The notes under the pieces: generated by a model
Seen by the model: only the letters and a program-made list of their open reading frames with translations
Told to the model about the DNA's origin: nothing
The model's database searches: none
Shown: piece by piece, positions 37,216 through 47,548 of the stretch
Layout: every line of letters starts with the position of its first letter
How positions within the stretch are numbered: the stretch's first letter is position 1
Made by a program: the position numbers and the translations under genes
Source: Poecilobothrus nobilitatus
Taxonomy: Eukaryota > Arthropoda > Insecta > Diptera > Dolichopodidae
Assembly (NCBI GenBank): GCA_947095535.1
Contig: OX352773.1
Span: 166,358,438-166,422,437, forward strand
Direction: 5' to 3'
DNA: 64,000 nt

Positions 37216-39944
37216 CATAGAATAAATTTTAACAAAATTTTATAATTAAATCCTATGTAGAGGTCTAGAGGAAGACTATACAACTATTCAAGTCCATATG
37301 TATGTCAAGACTATACAACTTCATGTATGTGAAGTGTTATTCTCAAAATTAAAAACGTCTGAATTGTCAAAGTTAAGGACACTTTGATACTTCGTGGAAG
37401 ATAATTCAAAAAAAAAAAAATCTGTCACTGATCTGTCTAATTTAAGACAATTTATAGAAACAATACAACTACGTAATGGAACGTAATATAATACAACACT
37501 ATAAATTGTATCGTGCTATTTAATAAATTAAAAACTTCAGAATTATCAAAATTAAAGACACTTTTGAACTCGCTGGAATATAATAGAAAAAAAATAATCT
37601 GTCAGATTTTAGACTATTCACAGTATAGGCACTTAATAATATAGACAATAAAGCATTATTAATCTTACGGTTTTTTGTAAAAGTAAATCATAAAAAACAC
37701 AATTTCAATAGATCTGAAAATATAAACTGTTGCAAGGAATATCTCTAGCACCTTTCTTACACTCTTATCTTGCTTAGTGTTTAAGCGTTAATTAAGCGTT
37801 TTTAAAGACGTGAATATTAAAAAAACATTAAAAAATCCGGTCCTTCTAAAATCCGGCCAACCTAATTTGAACATATTTTATATAATGCATGTATAAATAT
37901 ACATATAAATATATTTATACATATAAATTCACATTTATTTTATATATATACATATATAGGTTAGGTACATACTAGAAGTATTACTGTACTTATTAGTCTG
38001 TATAATTGACTGGGTGACATATATATATATTTTTTTTTTTTTTTGCTTTTTCTGTCCCGTCGCGTGTATATCGTGTGCTTTTATATATCTAATACCTATC
38101 CAAAAGTATATAATTATAAATTTTAAAATAAATCGTGAATTGATATTTCAATATGTACTTGAAAAAGAAATATATTTTTGGAAAAACAAAAAAAAAAATA
38201 TTTAAACGATTTAATTTAATGAGATTTTTTTTTTTTTTGTTTCAATTTAAATTATAGATTAAAAGAACAAAATGAAAACTACATTCAATTAAATTAACCT
38301 AACTCTTAAAATAATTAGCTATTTAAAAAAAAAAAAAAAACAATTAAATTAATGTTTATTTAATAATTACATACACAGGTAATTAATAAATTATCAATTA
38401 AAAATATTAACAATAAAAAGTACTTAAAAATAAAATACATACTATTTTAGGGTATATACAGTTTTATGAATTTTTTTAGTACCCTAAAATGATTAATATC
38501 GAAAAATTTTAAATTTTAGCTCATCATTATGATAAACTTTATTTAGTGTATATACGCTAAGTTGTGCAGCTCTATTAGTCAACAGAAAGAGTGTAAGTTG
38601 AAAATGATACGTAATTATATACCTATGATACTATACAATATTGCTTATAGTCATATAAGTGTATCAAACAGATTTGAAAGTTACAGTTTATTTAAAGTTT
38701 AACTTATTTGTTTAATAACTTATTTTCCGAAACTTTTATTTTTCCAATCCAATCTAATGTTTTCCAAACAAATTGTATTATTATACAGGACTTCAAAAAT
38801 TTTATTAGTAGGAATTTAGGTATGCTGTCCTCTATTAATTTATAAAATCCTATAGTTATACAACTATAAGTTGGTTACAAAATCAAAGTTATAATAATTT
38901 GTTAATTTTGGCAAAATTTGAGTTTGAACGGCCGACTCCACTAATTCAAATGCTTGATGTAAAAATATGTATACGTACAAAAATAATTAGAAGGTAGTTT
39001 TTAGCTGGTAATAAAATCATAGTCTTATGCATTTTCCAGAATAAATGCATTTTTGTATATATATATATATATATGTATGTGATTTACAATAAATTTTAAA
39101 AATTGATAATATTAAAAATAATAAGATTTCGGCGTAGATTCGTTCAAAAGAAAAATTTAAATCTCGTCAAAATTCTCACATATCTTAATGACAAATGATA
39201 TAAATTTCAGTATCTAATAGTATTAATCCATTAATACCCCATAATCCAAATTGCCTAATTCCAATTTCCCCAATTATCCTTCCCACATCCCTATCTCCAA
39301 AACCAAACTGTGCATTTTTTTAAAGGTTCCATTTTAAAGTTTGGTTTTAAAACGGGGGTGGTTTTGGTTGGTTAAAGTCCAACACTACCCTGAGGAAGCA
39401 CGTGCAGTTCCCCTTTGTGACTTTCGAGATTTCCACCAATCCTCGTAAAAAATAAAAAAAATATATATATATATAATCGCGCAGTTATAAATAAATAAAT
39501 AAATAATTAAGCTAGTCAAGAAAAAATTAATATTCCATATTAGATTTGAAAAAATCAAACTGTAAACCTCATCAATCGTTGAATCAAAACAATTCTACTA
39601 TAATATTAAGAAATTTAACAATATTAAATCAATTTAATATTGTGAATGCTGAATTTGAAATGAAAACTTCGCTATAGTCAATGCTCTTATAAAATTTCAC
39701 TTATCAATACTAAATCTTGGAAGCCCGTTAATTTTATTAATCAAGATAATCTACTTTAATTTTTTAAATATCTTAACTGTAAATATTACATTACAAACAC
39801 AAAATAAAAAGAACCACTAAAAATTAAAGAGAAAACTGCTGGAGCAAATTGTGTGGTGTAAAATTCGGGTTTAGACAATCTAATCAGCTTCTCTGCGAAA
39901 ATATAACTGGAAAAAATATGAAAAAATAATAGAATCCACTAAAA
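37216..39944. other. Intronic DNA with scattered small repeats
   Basis: No exon seen. It contains AT microsatellites (about 38018, 39055 and 39461), an 11-bp inverted repeat ATTTTAGGGTA/TACCCTAAAAT (38444-38454 and 38480-38490) around a 25-nt loop, another copy of the dispersed CTGATTTTGTAACCAACT-type repeat (38875-39030, minus), and a less AT-rich patch at about 39230-39440 of unknown nature. Confidence 0.45.
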
Positions 39945-40255
39945 ATAAACTGAGAATTCTAACACGTTTACTTTTGGTATATTGTCGACTAAAGGGGTAT
40001 TTGAAGAATATTCGAATAAAAAATAACGATACAGTCAAATTTCAGATTCTGTCAAAAAGATGAGAAATCTCCGAAGCACATACTCAAAAACTAACCACAT
40101 TTTTGGAGCTTTACTACGAGTAAGATATATGCACCTAGGATCGTATTACTTTATCTAAGATGAACTGCCAGCCTCAAACTTTTTACAGATCTTAGAGTCA
40201 GTAGAGGTGACACCAACATTATAAGTGGAGGCAAAATCCACAACAGGTTATAATA
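39945..40255 (+). pseudogene. LINE ORF2 3' end fragment, copy 1
   Basis: Plus-strand frames give ILTRLLLVYCRLKGYLKNIR, then NNDTVKFQ, then after a frameshift a QKDEKSPKHILK-like segment. This is the region after the RNase H/RT of R1/jockey-like LINEs, usually LLTGHCRL..HL...G..DD..CRFC..E.E...HILC.C..L...R...LG. A related fragment lies at 60275-60615 in the same orientation, and both start from ACTGAGAATTCTAACA. Stops and frameshifts make it non-functional. Confidence 0.58.
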
Positions 40256-41375
40256 AAAGTAACTCAATTTATGCAGTGTTACCGATATCCCTTAAATAAA
40301 AAAATGTAATTTAATCATATTCGAAAAACAGAATAACATTTTTCGAACAATAAAATGACATTTTTTCGAACAATGAAATGTCATATAAAGGAAACTGTGT
40401 CATCTAAACAAAACTGGCTTATAATGCAAAGAAGTAAAAATGACGTATTACACCCCCTACATATTAAATATTTTTAATTCATAAATTAATAAATTAATAT
40501 ATTCGTTAGTTTATATTTTAGTACTAAAAGTGTAAAAATTATAATATTAAAATCAATTAGATTGAAATATTAAAGAATGTCATGAATTATTCAATCAAAT
40601 ATTCAACAATCATTTTAGAATTTTTAGTATAATATGCAGTTTTTTAAATCATATTAGTATTCACAGAATGTTACATACTCATTAAAATAATAATAATTAC
40701 TTACTAAGTATATATAAAAATTTATTTTAATAAATTCATTTTAATTATACGAATACATAATATTAAAATAATTTAAATATATAATTTTCTTCTTTTATTT
40801 TTTATAGAATTCTATTGTTCCAACCATTTTTTGTTAGGAAACAAAAAAAAAACATCTCTAACAATAGAAAATAATATGTTTTACTTATATGTTTATTGTG
40901 TATACATTTATTTTGTCTCATTGTTTTAATATTCTTATATTTTATTTATTTATTTTCTAAATTTTATTGTTTTAAATTTTTTGACTTTTAAAAAAAACCT
41001 ATAATTTTAGTATAAAATATAACATTTTATGAGTCTAAAAACATACAATATTATTTTAGTGAAAACAATAAGGACCCGGAACGATATACAAAAATTATAA
41101 CAATAGAATCTATTTGGATAAATACTATGTTATTATGAACATCGATTTTTTATGTTTATTATTTCCAAAAAAAAAAAAATGTTGCACAATTTTCATAAAA
41201 AAAATTTAATGAGTTGAATGTTAATAATTTAAATTAAAAAAATTAATATAAGGAAATTATTAATTATGGTAAATTTTATGACAATTTTAGATAAAATTTA
41301 AATTTAATCCTTATAAATATATGTATAAATAAAACGATGAACGAAGATGTATAAAAAAAACTAACAATGCTCTAA
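40256..41375. other. Non-coding intronic DNA
   Basis: AT-rich, with nothing recognised apart from the repeated phrase TTTTTCGAACAATAAAATGA near 40338-40378. Confidence 0.5.
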
Positions 41376-41564
41376 GCAGGAGATCTTGGTGGTCTATTGG
41401 ATAAGAGTGTCTAAAATGCGCTGTAAACACCGAGGAAATGTGGGTTCGAATCCCACACACGTCGTAAGAATAACTCCCTCTTAAGACATTTACAGTCACG
41501 GCTGAAAAGATTTGTTAATTTTTTTGTCACACTTATGTGGCAGAAGCATAAAACTAAAAAAAAA
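41376..41564 (+). mobile_element. tRNA-derived SINE with 10-bp target duplication
   Basis: Full-length family member. Box A-like TGGTCTATTGGATAAGAG (about 41390), box B GGTTCGAATCC in a GTGGGTTCGAATCCCAC stem (about 41442), then the body, CACACTTATGTGGCAG and an A-rich tail. The direct repeat AATGCTCTAA flanks it (41366-41375 and 41565-41574), marking target-primed insertion. The open frame 41311-41499 (CGIRTH) is the usual artefact of translating a tRNA-like box B on the reverse strand. Confidence 0.85.
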
Positions 41565-42087
41565 AATGCTCTAAACATTGTTAGTTTTGTTTAGTTAAAA
41601 TGTTAAATTTTTTTTCTTTATTACTTAACTTGTTTTTTATGGAATAGTTAAAATGTTATATTACTTCATTTCATCTAAGGAATCTAGATTTTACCATGTG
41701 CGTTCCGCAACTTTATTTAAATCAATCTTATCAAGTTGTTGAGTTTTTGTTGTTTTTTCATAGGAGGAATAAAAAACTATCTTTACACTTATGCCCTGCA
41801 AACCATTAGGCATCCCAATTTCATGGTATACCCGATTATCACTGTGACTCATCGGGCCAGTCGAATTATGGGCTTATTATTTTTATTAGTTTGAAAATAA
41901 TCTCTAACATAATCATAATTATTATTTCACTAAATCTGTGATATTTGACTACCTATTATAAATTATCTATTATATAAAAGCCGTAAATGTTTGCAACAAT
42001 AAAATTTTTCATAGTAAAAACTAATACTGCACCATAACAGAAAAAAAGAATAAAAAAAATTGAAAATTTATAGGGTTGGGTACGTAA

Positions 42088-42172
42088 TCCTGAAAAATAA
42101 AATACCGAATATCAAAATCCCGAAATCACAAAATCCCTTAAATCAAAGTCCCGAAATTTCAAAATCTCGCAT
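42088..42172 (+). repeat. Imperfect CCCGAAAT-type short tandem repeats
   Basis: A run of degenerate units such as AAAATCCCGAAATCAC, AAAATCCC, AAAGTCCCGAAATTTC and AAAATCTCGCA. The periodicity is irregular. It is followed at 42255-42330 by another copy of the dispersed ATTATTGAAACATTGATTTT-type repeat. Confidence 0.45.
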
Positions 42173-42576
42173 AGATATACATATATGGATACAAATATTT
42201 TGGAAATGGAGAATACTCTGATTTTCAATCCAACTATTAATACTTACAGTATGCCCAAAAAATTAATTTTGAAAACCCCCGCTGTAAAATTATTGAAACA
42301 TTGATTTTGATTTCAATTCTAAAATGAATACTAATTGTATGCATGGACATAACATACAGGTTTCCATACAAAAATATTCAATTTTGACATTTTACTTAAA
42401 AACTAGTGAATTTTATACGATTTTAGACATTTTTATTTGAAAGAACGGGGGCTGCCGCTCCCAAACCGTTTTTTCGTAATCGTAAATTTTTCTTTAATTT
42501 TCTTAGTGTAAAACGCAGATAACAGTTTTTACGTTCATTTAAATTTATTCTTATTGTAAAAAGTTAGGAATTCTTA

Positions 42577-42610
42577 CTGATGAAGAGAACATAGTTCTCA
42601 AAAAACGTTT
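42577..42610 (+). ncRNA. Degenerate hammerhead-ribozyme-like motif (Penelope 3' remnant)
   Basis: CTGATGA (42577-42583) is followed by a hairpin GAGAAC-ATA-GTTCTC (42585-42599), then AAAAAACGTTTTTAAGG and a TAAATAAAAA tail. This is the layout CUGAUGA-stem II-GAAA of hammerhead ribozymes, with GAAA mutated to AAAA, so it should not cleave. Penelope-like elements carry such motifs near their ends. No Penelope coding sequence is attached here. Confidence 0.35.
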
Positions 42611-42629
42611 TTAAGGTAAATAAAAAATA

Positions 42630-45015
42630 TATTTAAACAGAAAGATATTTCTTTTTATTTCATTAAAAAGTTAATTGACAAAAAACTAATATTATTTCTA
42701 GATTACCAGACTGGCGAATGTTACGCCGGATTTATCTATTAAGTCTTTAATTTTTACAATTTTTTAAGGATCAAAATATTACATTTAAAGAAAGCTGCAA
42801 GATAATAAATTTTAATTCAATTTTACCAGTAATACAGTTAAGACCAGACAGCTGTTTTCAAAAGCGCTTATATTCTCCAAAAAATACTATAAAATATGTC
42901 AACCATTCAGCCTTTTCTATTTAGTATTTACATAATAAGTAGGTATATAAAATACTTTTCATGGTTTATGATTCCTATGAAATATTATTAAGAAATTCTT
43001 TCAAGGCCGTTCTAATTTTATAATATTTCTAAAATATGACATTGTCATTAATATATTAATTAATTCACAATGAGATTATTAAACTTTATGTTTACCTTAA
43101 AATTCGATACAATGATTATGAAATAAAAATTTGTATTTTAATAATGTAGAAACAACACAATAAGCTCTTAAATAAGAAGCTTATAATTTCTGAAAGAAAA
43201 CCATTGTGTGATCCGGTCATAAAATAAAAATAATCAAATTTTATTTTTTTTATTTTAAACATTTTTTGCACAGATTTGTTTCTCACTGGAAGAAAATCAT
43301 GACCGTAAATAATGCTCCAAGAAACAAGACTTTAAGACTTTATTTCGTTTAAAAAAAAAATGCGGTTTTTTTTTTTAAATTAAAAAAACTAAAGACGACT
43401 CGGCCTTATTTTTTTGAAAATTATTTCCCGCATCGGAGAAAGCTAGTGAGATTTCAGATGCTGACAAAATATTGGACGAAAACCTAAGACTGAATCGACT
43501 TTATTTCCGTGCCGAAAGATGACATTACGACTATTTCAAATGTGGCCCTATTACTGTTTTCAAATGGATACAAAGCCAAAATCGAGAGGAAAGAAAAGTC
43601 GAGTTTAAAAAGAAAATTTTTTTTTTCTACTAGGATAAGCGGGAATATTTCGAAAGACCCCAATGAGATCAACGTACGAATCTCTTTCATAGTGTTCCAC
43701 TTTAACCAACTAAACCCCTCCTTCCTTTTAAAGCAAACATTAGGTTGGAACCTATCGTACAATGCACTATTACTTTTGGGATTGAGAAAATATGAATAAA
43801 GGAAATTGGAAAATACAGGAAATGTTTGGATGTTCGTTATGCGAAGACGTATCATCTTAGGATCCTTAGGGCTTAACATGTGCAGTGCTTTGGTTTAGCT
43901 CAATGATCAGAATGTTCAGACTTTCTACATGCCGCAAGGCCTTATCTTAAAATGTGAGGTAAGATATTGTAGTGTTGGATTTACGAGGGATTAGACAGCA
44001 CTTTATGATTCAACATATTGCAATTGAACTGCAACAAACAATAATACATGGTTTTAATACTCTTCATCAGAACTGGTTTTTTTTTATTATTATACCTGAT
44101 GAAATATATTTAGAAAATAGTGATAATTATAGCAGTAATATTTTAAAAACCCCGCTAAACAAATTATTGAAACACTGATTTTATAACCAACTATAAAATT
44201 CTTCCTAATTCAGAAAAACAACATAGAAACTTTGCGGAATAAACGTAAAAAACTAAATTTTCTGAATAGGTACATAATATTTGAAAAACGGACGACTCTA
44301 TTATTCCTTGGGAGTTGTAATAAGATCGAATTGAAAAAATCGCGTTTTGGTTATATTTACTTTTAAAAGCGTTTTCAGTTTTATTACTCCTCTAAAAAAT
44401 AAATAAAGTCAATTCAGCTTTATCACTTGGGGTATAATTTCCGGGTACTCAGTTTTCATATCTTAAAAGTTAATGTAAGATATTCTGCAACTATTATATA
44501 AAATACAAAAATAAACGTAGTCATTTTAAAATAATAGTCATGTGTTTCCATATGGCAACAATCTAGGATGATTAGTATCTTCAGATTATATAAAAAAAAA
44601 AATAAAACTTATTTAATAAAATGAAAATTTTTTAGTTCATGCACCTTTGTAAAAGATATATTTTTATTTTCGTTAAATAATTTAAATTTTATTGAACTCA
44701 TGAAAAAATGAAATACAATGAAACAAAATATAAATAATTTATATATTATATAGGGTTATATATTTATTATTAAGTTCAATGACTTTTGAAAAGAAAACAA
44801 TTTATTCTATTTGTTTCTTGATAAGACAAAAATAAAATAATATTATTTAATGTAGTTATTTTTAATATTATAATCACTATCTATAGATATTTTCTTAAGT
44901 ATTTTTAGAACGTGATATAAAAATAAACAATTTTGTGCTATTTTGGTAAGCCTAAGTAAAAATAAACGTATATAGATACGTAATTAAAAAAAAAATCGAA
45001 AAATAAGGGTAAAAA
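42630..45015. other. Intronic DNA, GC-richer patch at 43.43-43.95 kb
   Basis: Mostly AT-rich and unassigned. The patch 43430-43960 is visibly richer in G and C and holds open frames on both strands (43484-43879 minus, 131 codons; 43509-43799 plus, 96 codons). A third plus-strand frame, with stops, has scattered Cys/His (LEPIVQCTI, KYRKCLDVRYAK, HVQCFGLAQ, SECSDFLHAA) faintly like a retroelement zinc-knuckle region. I do not recognise it with confidence. A dispersed-repeat copy lies at 44150-44220. Confidence 0.35.
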
Positions 45016-45807
45016 CGGCTGTGCGAATCTACGCCCTACATATTATGGCCAACAAAAATGAAAAAAGGCTTCAAAATTTGTATGGGATTTGGGGCGATTT
45101 TTCAAATGAAAAATGACCACAATTTTCGGCAATTTGGGGTCTCTTTTTATTTTTGTTTTAGGGCCTTAATTGATAATGAATAAAAATTGAAAAAAAATTT
45201 TAATTAGCATAAAAATATGAAATTTTTTCTCATTTTTTTTCCAATATTTTTTTTTAGAATAAATAATTTTATAGACAGTATTGTAAAATTAGGATTATGT
45301 AAAATTCTGGAAAAAGCGTATAATCCTGATCTTGTATCCAATTCAAAAACCTCTCCAAATTCAAGATATCGGATATATATATATATATATATATACAAAT
45401 ATTCTGAAAAAAGGAAATATCCTGATTTTAAATCCAACTTTAAAATCTATACTAAAGTATGTCCATGCATACAAATTAGCTCTACAAAATTTTTCTGTTT
45501 TTGACCAATGCATACGTGCATTACTTCTACCGTGGAAGCGTACAATGGTATTTTAGATCGCAAAATTCAAAAAAATATAAATTATTTTAAGTTTTTAAAA
45601 GTTCTTCAAGAAGAAGAATTTATAAAAAGCATAGGTTTTTTTCAACTCATTATGAATTATGGCCTCAAAATAAAAAAAAAATTGGGGTCTTTTTTTATTT
45701 TGATTTTGAGGTCATACTTTATAATGAATTAAAGCGCTAATTTTTATGACCTTTTTTTATTTTTGTTTTTGGAGCCATAATTCGTAGGGTGAAGATTCGC
45801 ACAGCCG
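45016..45807. mobile_element. MITE with ~24-bp terminal inverted repeats
   Basis: CGGCTGTGCGAATCTACGCC at 45016 is mirrored by the right end (45783-45807, ...GATTCGCACAGCCG). About 22 of 24 bases match. GTAAAAA precedes it and ATAAAAA follows it, an imperfect 7-bp possible target duplication. Subterminal text also echoes itself (TTGGGGTCTCTTTTTATTTT near 45135 and GGGGTCTTTTTTTATTTTGA near 45683, both plus strand). There is an AT microsatellite in the middle (45374-45395) and no transposase. The several open frames at 45204-45556 are shadows of this repeat. Confidence 0.65.
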
Positions 45808-45876
45808 ATAAAAACACTACTCTTTTTGAATATTTGCAAAAGTAAAAGATGGTCTAAAAATAACTTTAAACAAGAT

Positions 45877-47175
45877 AGAATGTAAACCAACGGTTTTTAA
45901 AAACGCACATTTCCAAAACTCAATACAAACTGTTTATAATTGTGACTTGCAACAAAAATTTTAAAATTTCATGTAATAACAAAATATGTGAAAATAGGGC
46001 TTTTTTGCAAATTTTGAGGGGCTGTAAGTCCAAAATCCTATATAAATAAGAAAAACCGTTAACACACGTAAAAATATATTTTATGGAACCTTTAATTTTC
46101 ATGTCTTGCCGAAGAAAAATTTTTACAGGTGCCTAAGTTACAGGTGTCTAAAAATAGCAAATTTTCAATTTTTGAGGCGTAATAACTCTTAAAAAGCGGG
46201 TGTTACCAAAAAATTTTCTGAGGAAACTTATACTAATTCTAAAAGTTCTTTCTTGTCTCAAAATTTCAGGTTCCTATCGAAAGGCATGCCGGAGTTATGA
46301 AAAAAGAAATTTCATGCAAAATGTGGTTTTCTTATAACGGTAAATTTAAATAGTAAATTACAAAATATTACATAATTTTCATATTGTTTTATATAGATAA
46401 TAAAATTTTAGATCTTCTGGCGGTTTTAGATTGCAAAACTATTAAGCAGAGCCTGAGATATATACATCTGAAAATGGGGCTTTTTCGCAATTTTGAAGAG
46501 TTGCAACTTTGGAACCCTTTACAACTAAAATAAACCTTTAACACACGTTAAAATATATTACTGTGGCTTTAATTTTTATATCTTTCCGAAGTAAAATGTG
46601 TACAGGTTCCTAAGTTACAGGTGTTTAAAAATAGCAAATTTTCAATTTTTGAGCCCTAATAATTCATAAACAGGGGGTGGTCGAAAAAAAATTTCTGAGC
46701 AAACTTACACTAATTCTAAAAGTTCTTTCTTGCCTCAAAATTTCAAGCTAAAAGCGTGCCGGAGTTATGAAAGTAGAAAAATCATGCAAAATTTGGTTTT
46801 CACATAACGGTAAATTTAAATACTAAATTTTAAAAAATTTTAAAATTTTGATATTAATTTACAAAGTTAAAAAAAATACCTGTCGAATAACGTTTTCAGA
46901 TTAAAAAAATCTTAAGCAGAACATAAGATATACGCATTTAAAAATAGGGCTTTTTCAAAGTTTGAGGGGCTGTAGCTCCGTAATGGATGGGGCTACATGA
47001 AAAAGTTGTTCCACAAAATTATTTTTTTTATGAGACCTACCCATGGTTAAACTTTTTTTTCTCTATCTTTAACGGTGTAGAAGTTTTGTAAACAGACGGA
47101 CGGACGGACGGACAGAGTGAAACTAATAAGCACATTTTTTCAAAATTTTTTTGGAAATGTGCTAAAAACATATGA
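45877..47175 (-). mobile_element. GTCY-microsatellite interspersed element, copy 2 (inverted)
   Basis: Reverse-oriented homologue of the element at 33590-34893. AACCAACGGTTTTTAAAAAC and GCACATTTCC mark one end. GCCGGAGTTATG occurs twice (46288 and 46758, period 470). CGGACGGACGGACGGACAG (about 47098-47115) and GGAAATGTGC mark the other end. Identity to copy 1 is clearly lower than between the two Helitrons, by eye about 85%. The frame 45920-46102 is a shadow. Confidence 0.65.
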
Positions 47176-47548
47176 AATATAAACTTATTAAAATATGCTC
47201 GATATATAAGTTGTACTGTTAAGAATGCTAAGAAAACAATATTCAGGTATTACAATAATTAAAGAAAGTCTAAGAAACATTGCTTTGTATTGGGGTAATT
47301 AAAATAGGGAAGTAACGAAAATATTTATTACTAATCGATAAGATATAATGAATAAATATTGTACTATTATAATAATATATTATACTATAAGTTTAAATAA
47401 AAAAGTGTTAGTTAAAAGAAAGTATGTATTATATTTATAAAGATAATAATGGAAAATTTCATAAATAAAATTCTCTTCAATGCATATTACATTTTTAGAA
47501 TTTTTTTTCAGATGTTAACTAAAATACTTTTATCTTTATATTTTCCTA
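47176..47548. other. Short unique spacer next to Helitron 3' end
   Basis: AT-rich DNA between the GTCY element and the CTAG end of the right Helitron. It is not homologous to the equivalent 205-bp spacer at 33385-33589, which argues that the inner and outer inverted pairs arose separately. Confidence 0.5.

Noticed and set aside
41311..41499. Minus-strand frame with CGIRTH text, also at 58110-58322
   Set aside because: Classic artefact of translating the tRNA-like box B of a SINE.
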